From positions 1 through 64,000 of the forward strand of contig CADABQ010000007.1 in assembly GCA_902786205.1 (NCBI GenBank): DNA of 64,000 bases, written 5' to 3'. The stretch comes from an uncultured Lachnospiraceae bacterium (lineage in GTDB: Bacteria; Bacillota; Clostridia; Lachnospirales; Lachnospiraceae). Positions 29,323 through 39,493 of this stretch are shown piece by piece (the first letter of the stretch is position 1; the number at the start of each line of letters is the position of its first letter). A program made the translations under genes and the position numbers. Below the pieces are notes generated by a model, which was given only the letters and a program-made list of their open reading frames with translations, did not search any database and was not told the DNA's origin.

Positions 29323-29383
29323 AACTGTTTCTAATTGGAAACAATTACACTCCATATATCTTTTGATTTTGTTACAACAAAAC
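29323..29383. promoter_or_regulatory. Two palindromes upstream of ptb
   Basis: AACTGTTTC-TAATTG-GAAACAATT (29323-29346, one mismatch) lies just upstream of the ptb -35. TTTTGTT-AC-AACAAAA (29368-29383) is perfect and lies further up. Both look like operators. The rest of 29384-29557 shows no gene. Confidence 0.4.
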
Positions 29384-29557
29384 GCTGTACCATACATTAT
29401 GATAGCACTTTCACCCAAAAAGGTCAAGAATTTAACAAAGATACGATTGCGTAAATTTACTGTAGGAAAATGAGGTCGAAACACCTCGAACGATTTTTTG
29501 ATTTGATAATTTTATAATAATAAAGCCAATTGTATGTGTCAATAATAATTTTCAATA

Positions 29558-29595
29558 AAGTGCTAGTGATGTTGTGAAACAATACACCAGCACTT
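29558..29595 (-). terminator. Possible terminator after the immunity-like gene
   Basis: AAGTGCT (29558-29564) pairs with AGCACTT (29589-29595), with an inner GTG/CAC and TTGT/ACAA. The following T-run on the minus strand is short (TTTATTG). Confidence 0.4.
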
Positions 29596-29608
29596 GTTAC
29601 GTTTTCCC

Positions 29609-29998
29609 TTAATCACTTATTATTTTATTTGCCAGTGGAACCAAGGAATCATACTTGTATCCAATGACATCTAATTGTTTTTTTGCATCTTTAATTGTCC
29701 AGTTTTCAATTCCTTCTTCTTTAGCCCATTTGAATGGACATCCTTTTTTTACCCACGCAAGTCTTAAAAATCTCCATGTTATATCACGTGCTACTTCTTC
29801 TTCATCATCAACACCATCTAATTCAGGCGCAATGATGTGTAATTTTTCTTTGTCATTACCACAATACTTCTCTAAAATTTCTTCTTTTTCCAAACAGTCT
29901 GAAAAGTCATATTCACTACCACAGCATGAGCATATATCACCTCCAGAATAGGTTTCTTTAAAATTCCAACCACAAACGTAACATAATGTCATATTCAT
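29609..29998 (-). CDS. Small zinc-ribbon-like protein, probable immunity partner
   Basis: This is a 129-residue cytoplasmic protein with no signal sequence. The N-terminus has two Cys pairs, CYVCG (6-10) and CSCCG (about 23-27), that can hold one zinc ion. The rest is acidic and helical with conserved-looking tryptophans (ITWRFLRLAWVKKGCPFKWA, then ENWTIKDAKKQL). Small Cys-rich ICSCCG-type proteins of this kind often sit downstream of secreted toxins in Firmicutes and are regarded as immunity or accessory proteins. Here it begins 22 bases after the stop of the toxin-like gene. The function is inferred only from this context. Confidence 0.55.
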   Translation of the reverse strand: MNMTLCYVCGWNFKETYSGGDICSCCGSEYDFSDCLEKEEILEKYCGNDKEKLHIIAPELDGVDDEEEVARDITWRFLRLAWVKKGCPFKWAKEEGIENWTIKDAKKQLDVIGYKYDSLVPLANKIISD

Positions 29999-30020
29999 AA
30001 ATTTATCAGCCCTTTCTGTC

Positions 30021-30974
30021 TTATCGAATTCGTCTTAATGCATAATCTAGTGCCTTTCGAGCCCATTCTGCATAATGACGAGCATTATATGCAGAATGTT
30101 TTGGAAGATAATAAGAAATTATCTTGCCGGTTTCCTTTTCGTACACTAAATATTCTAATGTTTTTTTATTAAATTTTGCCATTCTATCGGAATGACCAGC
30201 ATTTTCACCTTCTATAATATCACGTCCTCTAGCTTTCTTAAATCTTCGAGCCTTATTATAATACTTATTCCTGTTTGGCTTCTTTCCGTTTCCGCCAGGC
30301 AAATCTTTGAATTCATGAGCATGATCACTATAATGCTTTTCAAACCTGTTAAAAGTCCTTGAATAATAAACATTCTGCACCTTTATCTTTATCTTGCCGA
30401 ATGCCTTTGTCACCTTAGATTTCATTCTTTTAAAACATTTTTGAAATGCTTTTACGATCTTCGGCCATTTCTTTTCTATTTTTGGCCAGTTATAAGCCAG
30501 AACAGCGACTCCTCCCAATGCAACTACAATACCTACAATATCGGCAACAGGTAAAGGACCATCCACTGCTCCTGCCGACATACCGCTGGCTATTGCCATT
30601 AAAGCATACCGTACAGCACATGGTATATTTAATGCACTCAAATCCGAATTTAATCTGCCAAGCTCATCCAAAACAGCTACGGACTGAGTGGAAAAAGCTG
30701 CTCTCTTATACTTTTTGTTTACATGTTTTCGGTGATACTTATACAATGCATCATCTTTTTGCAGCACAGTATTAAAGTATTTCTTTCCCTTCGAAGAAAG
30801 ATTGTTATACAGTTTTTTGATTTTCTTGTCAGAGAGTTTTGTTGCGGCATAGACTTTCTTTGATCCACCATCGTATCTTTGTATATCGGGAACCTGTACA
30901 ACCGATGTCACAAAAATAATAGCCAGGATCATGCTGATAATCCGTTTCAACTTCCCTTTCGTTGTTCTTTTCAT
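30021..30974 (-). CDS. Exported protein with C-terminal toxin-like domain
   Basis: This 317-residue, very basic protein has a signal sequence (about residues 11-28, possible cleavage after VYA at 43) and a second hydrophobic helix (about 143-162, ADIVGIVVALGGVAVLAYNW). After a Lys-rich region the C-terminal 110 residues look like a nuclease-type polymorphic toxin: His-214, His-218 and His-220 in KHYSDHAHEF, NKYYNKARRF, RDIIEG, then RMAKFNKKTLEYLVYEKETG and KIISYYLP. This order (HxxxHxHEF, YxxxAR, TGKIxSYY) resembles BECR-type RNase toxins. I do not know a named family. Its promoter is unclear; a mobile-element relic starts about 20 bases upstream. Confidence 0.55.
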   Translation of the reverse strand: MKRTTKGKLKRIISMILAIIFVTSVVQVPDIQRYDGGSKKVYAATKLSDKKIKKLYNNLSSKGKKYFNTVLQKDDALYKYHRKHVNKKYKRAAFSTQSVAVLDELGRLNSDLSALNIPCAVRYALMAIASGMSAGAVDGPLPVADIVGIVVALGGVAVLAYNWPKIEKKWPKIVKAFQKCFKRMKSKVTKAFGKIKIKVQNVYYSRTFNRFEKHYSDHAHEFKDLPGGNGKKPNRNKYYNKARRFKKARGRDIIEGENAGHSDRMAKFNKKTLEYLVYEKETGKIISYYLPKHSAYNARHYAEWARKALDYALRRIR

Positions 30975-30995
30975 AAATAAAATCCTTTTGGTTTT

Positions 30996-31416
30996 GTAGG
31001 CGGAAACCCACTGCCCTTGGGCGGTGGGAGGAGCCTTGTGAATTGTTATCCATAAACATATGTGCTATAATATATTTAACAGCAATCCCCAAGAGAAAAC
31101 CGTTAGGTGCGCTGTTCACCATAGGCACTCTTTGTTCTTTGACAAGTATATATGAGGTTGTAGCACATAAGCCTTGGTGTTACGTAAAATATACTCAAGC
31201 ATTCGCATTTACTGTACGGCATGGGAATATGTAATCCGTGAGGTTTACATACAGAGTACCTGATACAGTTGCAGATGAGTATATCTTGTCTGCAAAGGGT
31301 GTTGTCAACCATCCTATGATGCAACCCCACGGAAGTTACACCGACAAAATGTAGGAGTTAGCCAACGCACTACAGGGGAGTTGCAAGCCCATTACCTTTA
31401 GGTGATGGGTAGTTGA
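30996..31416 (+). mobile_element. Relic or non-autonomous IS200/IS605-type element
   Basis: About 420 bases without a gene are bounded by two similar hairpins. The left is CCCACTGCCC-TT-GGGCGGTGGG (31007-31028). The right is CCCATTACC-TTTA-GGTGATGGG (31388-31409), set in GAGTTGCAAGCCCATT...GGGTAGTTGAC. The latter is the usual right end of clostridial TnpB-type elements, overlapping the omega-RNA scaffold. A promoter lies just inside the left end. No tnpA or tnpB remains. Exact borders are uncertain by a few bases. Confidence 0.6.
31043..31071 (+). promoter_or_regulatory. Promoter inside the IS200/IS605 relic
   Basis: TTGTTA (31043-31048), 17 bases and TATAAT (31066-31071) would start an RNA running to the right-end hairpin. 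Confidence 0.5.
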
Positions 31417-31509
31417 CAAATTCCTCCCTCTATTATAAAATGTACTCATATGAGCCTATATTATAATAACACAGTAACTCTGATATGACAATCAGCAGAA
31501 ATTTATAGT

Positions 31510-32985
31510 TCAGTAGATTCCTCGTATCTTTTTTCTAAGCCAAAACTGCTTGGAAATGTTATCTGTGACAGATGCCTGTACTGCTTCATAATATTTTCCA
31601 ATATCGTAATTTCCATTTTTTTCAGATGCCTGTATTTTCGCCATACTCAATACTTCATAATCATTCTCTGCCCCAGCAGCCTTTGCAAGTTTTTTTGGCT
31701 GACTCCGCACTAATTGCAACATATCCCCTTTGTTAAGATGATATGCTCTTAAATGAGACATTTTATCACATCCAAGCCGGCTCCAGCCCATCGGTCTGGA
31801 ACTCATGCGTGAAGATAATATATGGCTCACATGACATTCCGTACTACTTCCAATCACAGTTTCACGATCACGAAGTCGGATTTTTGCAGCTGTCCAGTTT
31901 GAAAGAATATAATTTTTTGTTTCCATAACCCGGTTTGCACAAGATACCGTCTCCGCATATTCAGCAACCTCATCCATGAGTACTTCAAAATCTGCTTTTG
32001 TTCCATCTTTAATTGTGTCTCTGACAGCTTTTGCGGCATCCCCCTGGCTATCCAGCATATGTGAGGTTGCCCTGAGAATGTATTTGTTCAAGTGGAACTC
32101 ATCCAGTACATATGTTATCCCTGCAATCCTGTTCTTTCCTGATTTGATCCATGCACCACCATCTGCATTCAGATATATCTTTTTGACTTTATCTAAATCA
32201 TAAGTTGTTTCCAAATATTCATAAACCTCATCCCAAAGTTTTTGATTTTCAGCACCATCATATACACCACAAAAATAATGTGGTTCAATCAGTCTGTGCC
32301 GTTTGCTCTTAGGAGTTTCTTGCTCTATTCCTTCATAAACATACACGATTTTGGATAATACACAGTTATTTTTCCGGTTGTTTTCATCTTTTTCAAGGTC
32401 TCCTTTTGTTTCGTTAAACTGTAAATGTACATGGTCTTCATCTGCATCAATATACAGATAGTCAACCACTTTTTTATCTCTTTCCACATTGTATTTTGGA
32501 AACTCAAGTTTGTGTATCTTATTCTTTACGGTCTGCTTGGATACGGAAGACTGCAGACTTGTTTCTTCCCCGGCTTTACGGTAAGGAGCCTCTACAACCT
32601 CCTGCAGCATTTTAGCCTCAGCATCTTCCGTCAGCCTTTCGTGGGAATCTATTTCCAATAGTCTGTCCAAAAGATACTCATACTCCCCGGTTGTTTTGTT
32701 TTGATAATAAGTCTTGCGAAAGCGGACATCTCCCAATGAAGTAGTAAGACATTTATTATCGCTGCGTTCTACATACCAGCTTTCCTTTCGTTTACTGTCC
32801 TTCCGGATTTCCTCATCCATAAACTCCAAGGTTTCCTTTATCATTTCCAGTCCTAGCTTATGGACTTCCTCCGTAATTCCAAGGACAAATGAAGCCATAT
32901 CCGTAGGATTGGTCAAAAATGCTTTTTCTACTTTCTTTAATCTTTCGATTCCTTTTTCTAAAAAATGTTGTATACTAATATACAT
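31510..32985 (-). CDS. ISLre2-type transposase
   Basis: This roughly 491-residue protein matches the UPF0236/ISLre2 transposase family: N-terminal ISIQHFLEKGIERLKKVEKAF, then ESWYVERSDNKCLTTSLGDVRF, the VVDYLYIDADEDHVHLQF segment with acidic residues, VKKIYLNADGGAWIKSG, VLDEFHLNKYI and ECHVSHILSSRMSSRPMGWS near the end. The frame is intact, so it may be active. The start is likely the ATG at 32985, after AAGGAAGG; an upstream ATG at 33021 would put the ribosome site inside the gene. I could not identify the terminal inverted repeats. Confidence 0.88.
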   Translation of the reverse strand: MYISIQHFLEKGIERLKKVEKAFLTNPTDMASFVLGITEEVHKLGLEMIKETLEFMDEEIRKDSKRKESWYVERSDNKCLTTSLGDVRFRKTYYQNKTTGEYEYLLDRLLEIDSHERLTEDAEAKMLQEVVEAPYRKAGEETSLQSSVSKQTVKNKIHKLEFPKYNVERDKKVVDYLYIDADEDHVHLQFNETKGDLEKDENNRKNNCVLSKIVYVYEGIEQETPKSKRHRLIEPHYFCGVYDGAENQKLWDEVYEYLETTYDLDKVKKIYLNADGGAWIKSGKNRIAGITYVLDEFHLNKYILRATSHMLDSQGDAAKAVRDTIKDGTKADFEVLMDEVAEYAETVSCANRVMETKNYILSNWTAAKIRLRDRETVIGSSTECHVSHILSSRMSSRPMGWSRLGCDKMSHLRAYHLNKGDMLQLVRSQPKKLAKAAGAENDYEVLSMAKIQASEKNGNYDIGKYYEAVQASVTDNISKQFWLRKKIRGIY

Positions 32986-33021
32986 AAAGAGAACACCTTC
33001 CTTTGTACGATTATTTGGCAT

Positions 33022-33330
33022 AAATCTATTTCGTCACAAACTGGTGTTCTCTTTTTCTGTTTCCTACAAAAATTTTACGCTAACCAAAGATACCTTAGTA
33101 GATAAATTTTTCCCCCTGATTTCAAGCATACTGACCCCACTATGCCTATCTATACATGTTTTAATGGCAAAAAAATGTATTTCTTTAAAATAGTCTATAA
33201 ATTATTAATAATGTAGCTATTACTCTTATATCCATATGACTTTTTGTATTTTTGGGTGTGTCACACTTGTAACTAACGACCTCAAAATACTACCTATTAA
33301 CATAAGTTTTCTGAGTTTTCTGAACATATC
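33022..33330. other. Gap between the transposase and gdhA
   Basis: About 310 AT-rich bases with no gene. It should hold the right end of the ISLre2 element, but I find no clear inverted repeat pair with the left flank. Confidence 0.4.
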
Positions 33331-33337
33331 AAAAAAA

Positions 33338-33361
33338 CGCCGAAACCATTAGTTTCAGCGC
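33338..33361 (-). terminator. Terminator of gdhA
   Basis: CGCCGAAACC pairs with GTTTCAGCG around ATTA, flanked by A- and T-runs on both sides. It lies 30 bases beyond the gdhA stop and could act in both directions. Confidence 0.85.
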
Positions 33362-33390
33362 TTTTTTTAGAATACGATATAATTTTTTTA

Positions 33391-35177
<1,787 letters not shown>

Positions 35178-35266
35178 GTTAACCTGTTCTTAAAGCCGAA
35201 ATGTAGTAATAACATACAACTGTTATTGCTACACTATGAAATTGGGTTACCCCCACGCTTGACAAA
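35178..35266. repeat. Intergenic hairpin repeat, copy 2 of 2
   Basis: Matches 10288-10376 over its length, with a two-base insertion near position 20. The stem is GTAGTAATAACA (35203-35214) with TGTTATTGCTAC (35221-35232). One C-G pair of copy 1 has become T-A, and another became a T-G wobble, so pairing is preserved. GGGTTACCC (about 35244-35252) is kept. Confidence 0.7.
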
Positions 35267-35270
35267 GTGC

Positions 35271-35353
35271 AAAAAAGAACAACATACAGCTGTATCTGCC
35301 AGCCATCAGCAAAAATACTAATGGCTGAAACAAACACAAACCTATGTTGTTCT
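35271..35353 (-). terminator. Branched terminator of glgP
   Basis: An outer 11-bp stem AGAACAACATA (35276-35286) with TATGTTGTTCT (35343-35353) encloses an inner AGCCAT/ATGGCT hairpin. On the minus strand a T-run follows (35271-35276). It starts about 30 bases beyond the glgP stop. Confidence 0.75.
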
Positions 35354-35384
35354 CTATTTTATCACAAACATCTATGACGTATAA

Positions 35385-37655
35385 TTAGTCGTTTAATTTC
35401 CAAATATCATCATTGTACTGTTTAATTGTTCTATCAGATGAGAAGAATCCAGCTTTTGCAATGTTTACTAACATCTTCTTAGCCCATGTCTTACGATCTG
35501 CATAATCAGCAAATGCCTGATCTTTTACTCTAACATAATCCTTGAAGTCAAGTAATGTCATGAACCAGTCCTTAGTAACTAATTCCTTATGAAGTCTAGC
35601 AAGGTGATCATAGTGACCAACGCTTAACATTTCAGGGCTTAATAAGAATCCTACACATCTAGCGATTTCTGGATCTTTCTTGATGTAATCAAATGAGCAA
35701 TAATCAGCCTTTGCGTAATGTTCAATAACCTGGTCAGAAGACTCACCAAAGATATAGATGTTTTCGTCTCCAACAAGTCCATGAATTTCTACGTTTGCTC
35801 CATCGTCTGTACCTAAAGTAACTGCACCATTTAACATAAACTTCATGTTACCTGTTCCAGAAGCTTCCTTAGATGCAAGTGAAATCTGCTCAGAAATATC
35901 ACATGCTGGGAATAACTTCTCTGCTGCAGTAACATTATAGTTTTCAACCATAACAACCTTCATGTATGGACTTACTTCTGGATCATTGTTAATCAAATCC
36001 TGTAAGCAGATAATCGTATGGATAATATCCTTTGCAATAATGTATGCAGGAGCTGCCTTTGCACCAAAAATAAAGTTGATTGGTGTTGCAGGTTTCTTTC
36101 CTTCTTTGATTTCTAAATACTTATGAATAATGTATAAAACATTTAACTGCTGACGTTTATACTCATGTAAACGCTTAATCTGGATATCATAGATAGCTTC
36201 ATCATCTAAATCCTGATTAACATTTGACTTAATAAATGCCTGTAATCTCTTCTTAGCACTCTTCTTAATGTTTAATAATTCTTCTAATGTTGCATCGTCA
36301 TCAACAAACTGTAATAACTTTTCTAATTCGTCTGCATTCTTCTTAAATCCATCACCAATTTTAGATGTGATAAAATCAGTTAATTCATGGTTACAATGCA
36401 TTAACCATCTACGGAATGTAATACCGTTTGTCTTATTGTTAAACTTCTCTGGATAAATCTTATAGAAGTTATTTAATTCGCTTTCTTCCAAAATACGTGT
36501 ATGGTCAGCAGCAACACCGTTTACACTGTAAGAGAAATGAATATCCATATGAGCCATATGTACTCTGTTTGTGTCATCAATAATTGCTACAGATGGATCG
36601 TTGTACTGTGCCTTTACACGAGCATCTAAATCTCTGATGATTGGTAATAAGTGTGGTACAACTTCTTCTAAGTAATCAATTGGCCATTTTTCAAGAGCTT
36701 CTGCCAAAATTGTATGGTTTGTATATGCACATACCTTCTTTACAACTTCGATTGCTTCATCTGTTGAAAGACCTTCTGCTGTCATTAAACGAATTAATTC
36801 AGGAATTACCATACTTGGATGTGTATCATTGATCTGAATTGTTACGTAATCTGCTAATTCGCGTAAATCCTTCATTCCTCTTTCTTTTGCTTCATCGATT
36901 GCTAACTGTGCACCGTTTGAAACCATAAAGTACTGCTGATAAATACGAAGAAGCTGACCTTCTCTTGTACTATCATCAGGATAGATGAATAATGTAAGGT
37001 TCTTAGCAATATCATGCTGATCAAAGCTGATACCGTCACCCTGTACTAAATTCTCATCTACTGTATCTACATCAAATAAGTGTAACTTGATAGATTTGCT
37101 ATCATATCCACTTACATCAATATCATATAAAGTAGACTTTAATTCGAATCCCTTGAAAGGTACTGTGTAAGATCTTTCTGGTACCTTTGTAGACCAGCAG
37201 TTGTCTGTGATCCATGGATTTGGAGTTTCTTTCTGTAATTTATTTTCAAATACCTGCTTAAATAAACCTAAGTGATAGTTCAATGAAACACCAGCACCAT
37301 TCATGCCAAGTGTAGCAATTGAGTCAATAAAACATGCAGCAAGTCTTCCTAAACCACCGTTACCAAGTGATGGCTCCATTTCAACTTCTTCAATCTCTGC
37401 AATGTTCTTTCCATTTTCTGCAAGTTCTTTACTAATTTCATCATAAATTCCAAGATTGATCAAATTGTTAGATAACAATTTACCAATTAAGAATTCTGCT
37501 GAAATATAATAAATTTTCTTCTTTCCTTCGTTATAACCCTTGTTCTTAAGTGCATCCTTTGTAAGGCTTAATAAACTAACATAAACTTCTTCGTTGGTAC
37601 ATTCTGCGATTGATCTACCAAACTGTTTCTTTACTACTTCTGCTAAATTTGACAT
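35385..37655 (-). CDS. glgP: Glycogen/starch phosphorylase
   Basis: It releases glucose-1-phosphate from glycogen or maltodextrin. The roughly 756-residue GT35 enzyme has [19 protein letters not shown], the [12 protein letters not shown] segment, ITFRRWL and the PLP-lysine motif [14 protein letters not shown] followed by [11 protein letters not shown]. The start is the ATG at 37655 (MSNLAEVV), because AAAGGAG lies ten bases upstream; the longer in-frame start at 37739 would precede the likely transcription start. It has its own promoter with an operator-like palindrome. No other glg genes are adjacent. Confidence 0.94.
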   Translation of the reverse strand: MSNLAEVVKKQFGRSIAECTNEEVYVSLLSLTKDALKNKGYNEGKKKIYYISAEFLIGKLLSNNLINLGIYDEISKELAENGKNIAEIEEVEMEPSLGNGGLGRLAACFIDSIATLGMNGAGVSLNYHLGLFKQVFENKLQKETPNPWITDNCWSTKVPERSYTVPFKGFELKSTLYDIDVSGYDSKSIKLHLFDVDTVDENLVQGDGISFDQHDIAKNLTLFIYPDDSTREGQLLRIYQQYFMVSNGAQLAIDEAKERGMKDLRELADYVTIQINDTHPSMVIPELIRLMTAEGLSTDEAIEVVKKVCAYTNHTILAEALEKWPIDYLEEVVPHLLPIIRDLDARVKAQYNDPSVAIIDDTNRVHMAHMDIHFSYSVNGVAADHTRILEESELNNFYKIYPEKFNNKTNGITFRRWLMHCNHELTDFITSKIGDGFKKNADELEKLLQFVDDDATLEELLNIKKSAKKRLQAFIKSNVNQDLDDEAIYDIQIKRLHEYKRQQLNVLYIIHKYLEIKEGKKPATPINFIFGAKAAPAYIIAKDIIHTIICLQDLINNDPEVSPYMKVVMVENYNVTAAEKLFPACDISEQISLASKEASGTGNMKFMLNGAVTLGTDDGANVEIHGLVGDENIYIFGESSDQVIEHYAKADYCSFDYIKKDPEIARCVGFLLSPEMLSVGHYDHLARLHKELVTKDWFMTLLDFKDYVRVKDQAFADYADRKTWAKKMLVNIAKAGFFSSDRTIKQYNDDIWKLND

Positions 37656-37737
37656 TAAATGTGCTCCTTTCTTATGTGCCTGCTTATTTGAAAAATCCAT
37701 ACGGACTTTACATCTCAAAATCGGCTTAATCTCTAAC

Positions 37738-37772
37738 ATTATACACTATAAGTACTAATTATGCTAGTACTT
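37738..37772 (-). promoter_or_regulatory. glgP promoter with palindrome over the -35 region
   Basis: TATAAT (minus strand, 37738-37743) lacks a good -35 box at 17 bases (TAGCAT). In its place lies a perfect inverted repeat AAGTACTA-ATTATGC-TAGTACTT (37750-37772). The layout suggests an activator or repressor site. The rest of 37773-38028 shows no gene. Confidence 0.5.
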
Positions 37773-38028
37773 CTTTTAACTTTTTGTTATCATTCTAACA
37801 ATTCTGCTAAATTTGTCTATCGCTTTTCACGTAACAAACTCAACAATCTATTTATACAATATCTACGACACTATTTCAAGTACATATCTAACCTGTTCTT
37901 GTACAATTCTGTTCTTTTTTCTTTTTTCGCAACGATTTTACCCTTTTTTTAGGAATCTAAATTGTACAGTACTTACCTTCTCGAATTTTCACTTCTTCTT
38001 ATAGAAAATAATAACACTTTTTCCTATC

Positions 38029-39201
38029 TTATTTGGTACAAATAGCCTTTATAATTGATTGCGCTTTAAATTTCACACTACTCGTGAGGGTCTTCTCTAT
38101 CTTTTCAAGATTTTCATCTGAATGCTCAATTTCTCTCGCAAATTGGTATGTGATTGCAACCCAGTCTGCTTTTATATTTCTTGTTTTACTAATAATCCAT
38201 TTTGCAAATAGCATTTCTTCAATTACAAAAGCAGAAATAACTGCCAACTTCGTTTTTGACAAAATAGCATCGTCATATACTGCTCCACAATAATAATGCA
38301 AAAGAAAATAGATGGTTAACTGCTCCTGATATAATGCAGTATTATATTGGGAATCTTCCCATTCTACACTCTTTGCCTCATATTGCTTTCGCATCTCCAT
38401 GTATGTAGTATATTTTTCTTTATGTAATACAGTATGACACTTTTCCAACCATTTTTTCCATTCTAAACGACGAATTTCCAGAGATTGTAGCAACGCAAAT
38501 ACATTTTGTGATAATGCATATCTTTCCTTCCATTCCTTCTGAAAGATTTTTCTCTTTTCTTCAAAAAAATGCATACTGTCTGTATCTGTATATTTTTCAA
38601 GTAAAGAATCCATTTGAAAAACAGCATCCATCCGTAAACGCCTTTGCATGTCATGACCGAATGCAACAAGGCAAGCCATTCTTGTTTCTATATTATGCTC
38701 TCGCTCCTGTAACATTTTCAATAAATATTCTCTGCTATCCTGTAATTTTGTAAACAAAAAGAAGTCAAAATCCTCATAACATTCTTCCTCTTCCTCTATT
38801 TCTGTTATCTTTAAACTTACCTTTTCTTTTCTTCCAAGAAGCATATCCGCCACAACCGGGCAGGAAATACAGAGAAACTCCTCCCTTACTCCTTCAAATT
38901 CTTCGATATATCTTGGATATTTTTTACAAGTTTCACATAATGCCTCTTTTCCCAATTCACTATAGATATCGCACAAACCCATTTCATTTAGAAATGCACA
39001 ATTCCCATTGTATTGACAAAAGGATTTTTCTTTCCAATCAATCTCATTTGTCAAACGATTCCCAAATCCACCTGTTGTTTTTTGGTAACGTTTTAAACTT
39101 TCTTCATCAATCATTATTTGCCATCCAGCACAGCAAGTATCTGGACAGACATCAGCAATGCATTGAAATTCTTCATAATAATTTGGTCGGATCCATTCCA
39201 T
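38029..39201 (-). CDS. fliB: FliB-like flagellin lysine-N-methylase family protein
   Basis: This 390-residue protein has the Cys-rich N-terminus of the FliB family: CPDTCCAGW at 19-27, CQYNGNCAFLNEMGLCDIY, then CETCKKYPR and CISCPVVADML. These cysteines probably bind an iron-sulfur cluster or zinc. The C-terminal two-thirds is helical and variable. FliB methylates flagellin lysines in enterobacteria; in Firmicutes the family is wider and its substrate is not always known. No flagellar gene is in the window. AGGGAAAA precedes the ATG. Confidence 0.75.
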   Translation of the reverse strand: MEWIRPNYYEEFQCIADVCPDTCCAGWQIMIDEESLKRYQKTTGGFGNRLTNEIDWKEKSFCQYNGNCAFLNEMGLCDIYSELGKEALCETCKKYPRYIEEFEGVREEFLCISCPVVADMLLGRKEKVSLKITEIEEEEECYEDFDFFLFTKLQDSREYLLKMLQEREHNIETRMACLVAFGHDMQRRLRMDAVFQMDSLLEKYTDTDSMHFFEEKRKIFQKEWKERYALSQNVFALLQSLEIRRLEWKKWLEKCHTVLHKEKYTTYMEMRKQYEAKSVEWEDSQYNTALYQEQLTIYFLLHYYCGAVYDDAILSKTKLAVISAFVIEEMLFAKWIISKTRNIKADWVAITYQFAREIEHSDENLEKIEKTLTSSVKFKAQSIIKAICTK

Positions 39202-39371
39202 ATTATTTTCCCTCCATCTTTAATTCTCCAAAGCCATTTTCGTCACACATACCGCTGATTATCTTTTACAAATGTCTTTCTCTTTTCTAAACTGCCTTAT
39301 ATCATTTAACAAGTAAGAATAGCAACTCGCACAAAACGCAAATATTCAAATGGTATCAAATTTGAAATAAC

Positions 39372-39404
39372 AGAAAGGAGTCTCCCGCTAAGAAACTCCT
39401 TTCT
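39372..39404 (-). terminator. Possible terminator of the aspartate kinase gene
   Basis: AGAAAGGAGT (39372-39381) pairs with ACTCCTTTCT (39395-39404). It is about 90 bases beyond the stop, and the T-run on the minus strand is short. Confidence 0.45.
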
Positions 39405-39493
39405 AACCTATTTTATAAATTTACCAATCAAGAATATTCACAATATGCTTTGTCACCTAATCCTATACAGCAACACTACCTACCTGAAAACTT

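Noticed and set aside
29401-29500. GAGGT/ACCTC hairpin with T-run near 29471
   Set aside because: It would terminate plus-strand transcription, but no plus-strand gene leads into it; the stem is only five pairs.
30829-31330. Small frames (99 and 75 codons) in the IS200/IS605 relic
   Set aside because: They overlap each other and the toxin gene start, lack ribosome sites and match no transposase; the region fits non-coding element ends better.
33022-33330. Terminal inverted repeat of the ISLre2-type element
   Set aside because: I compared both flanks of the transposase gene and found no convincing matching ends, so I give no element borders.
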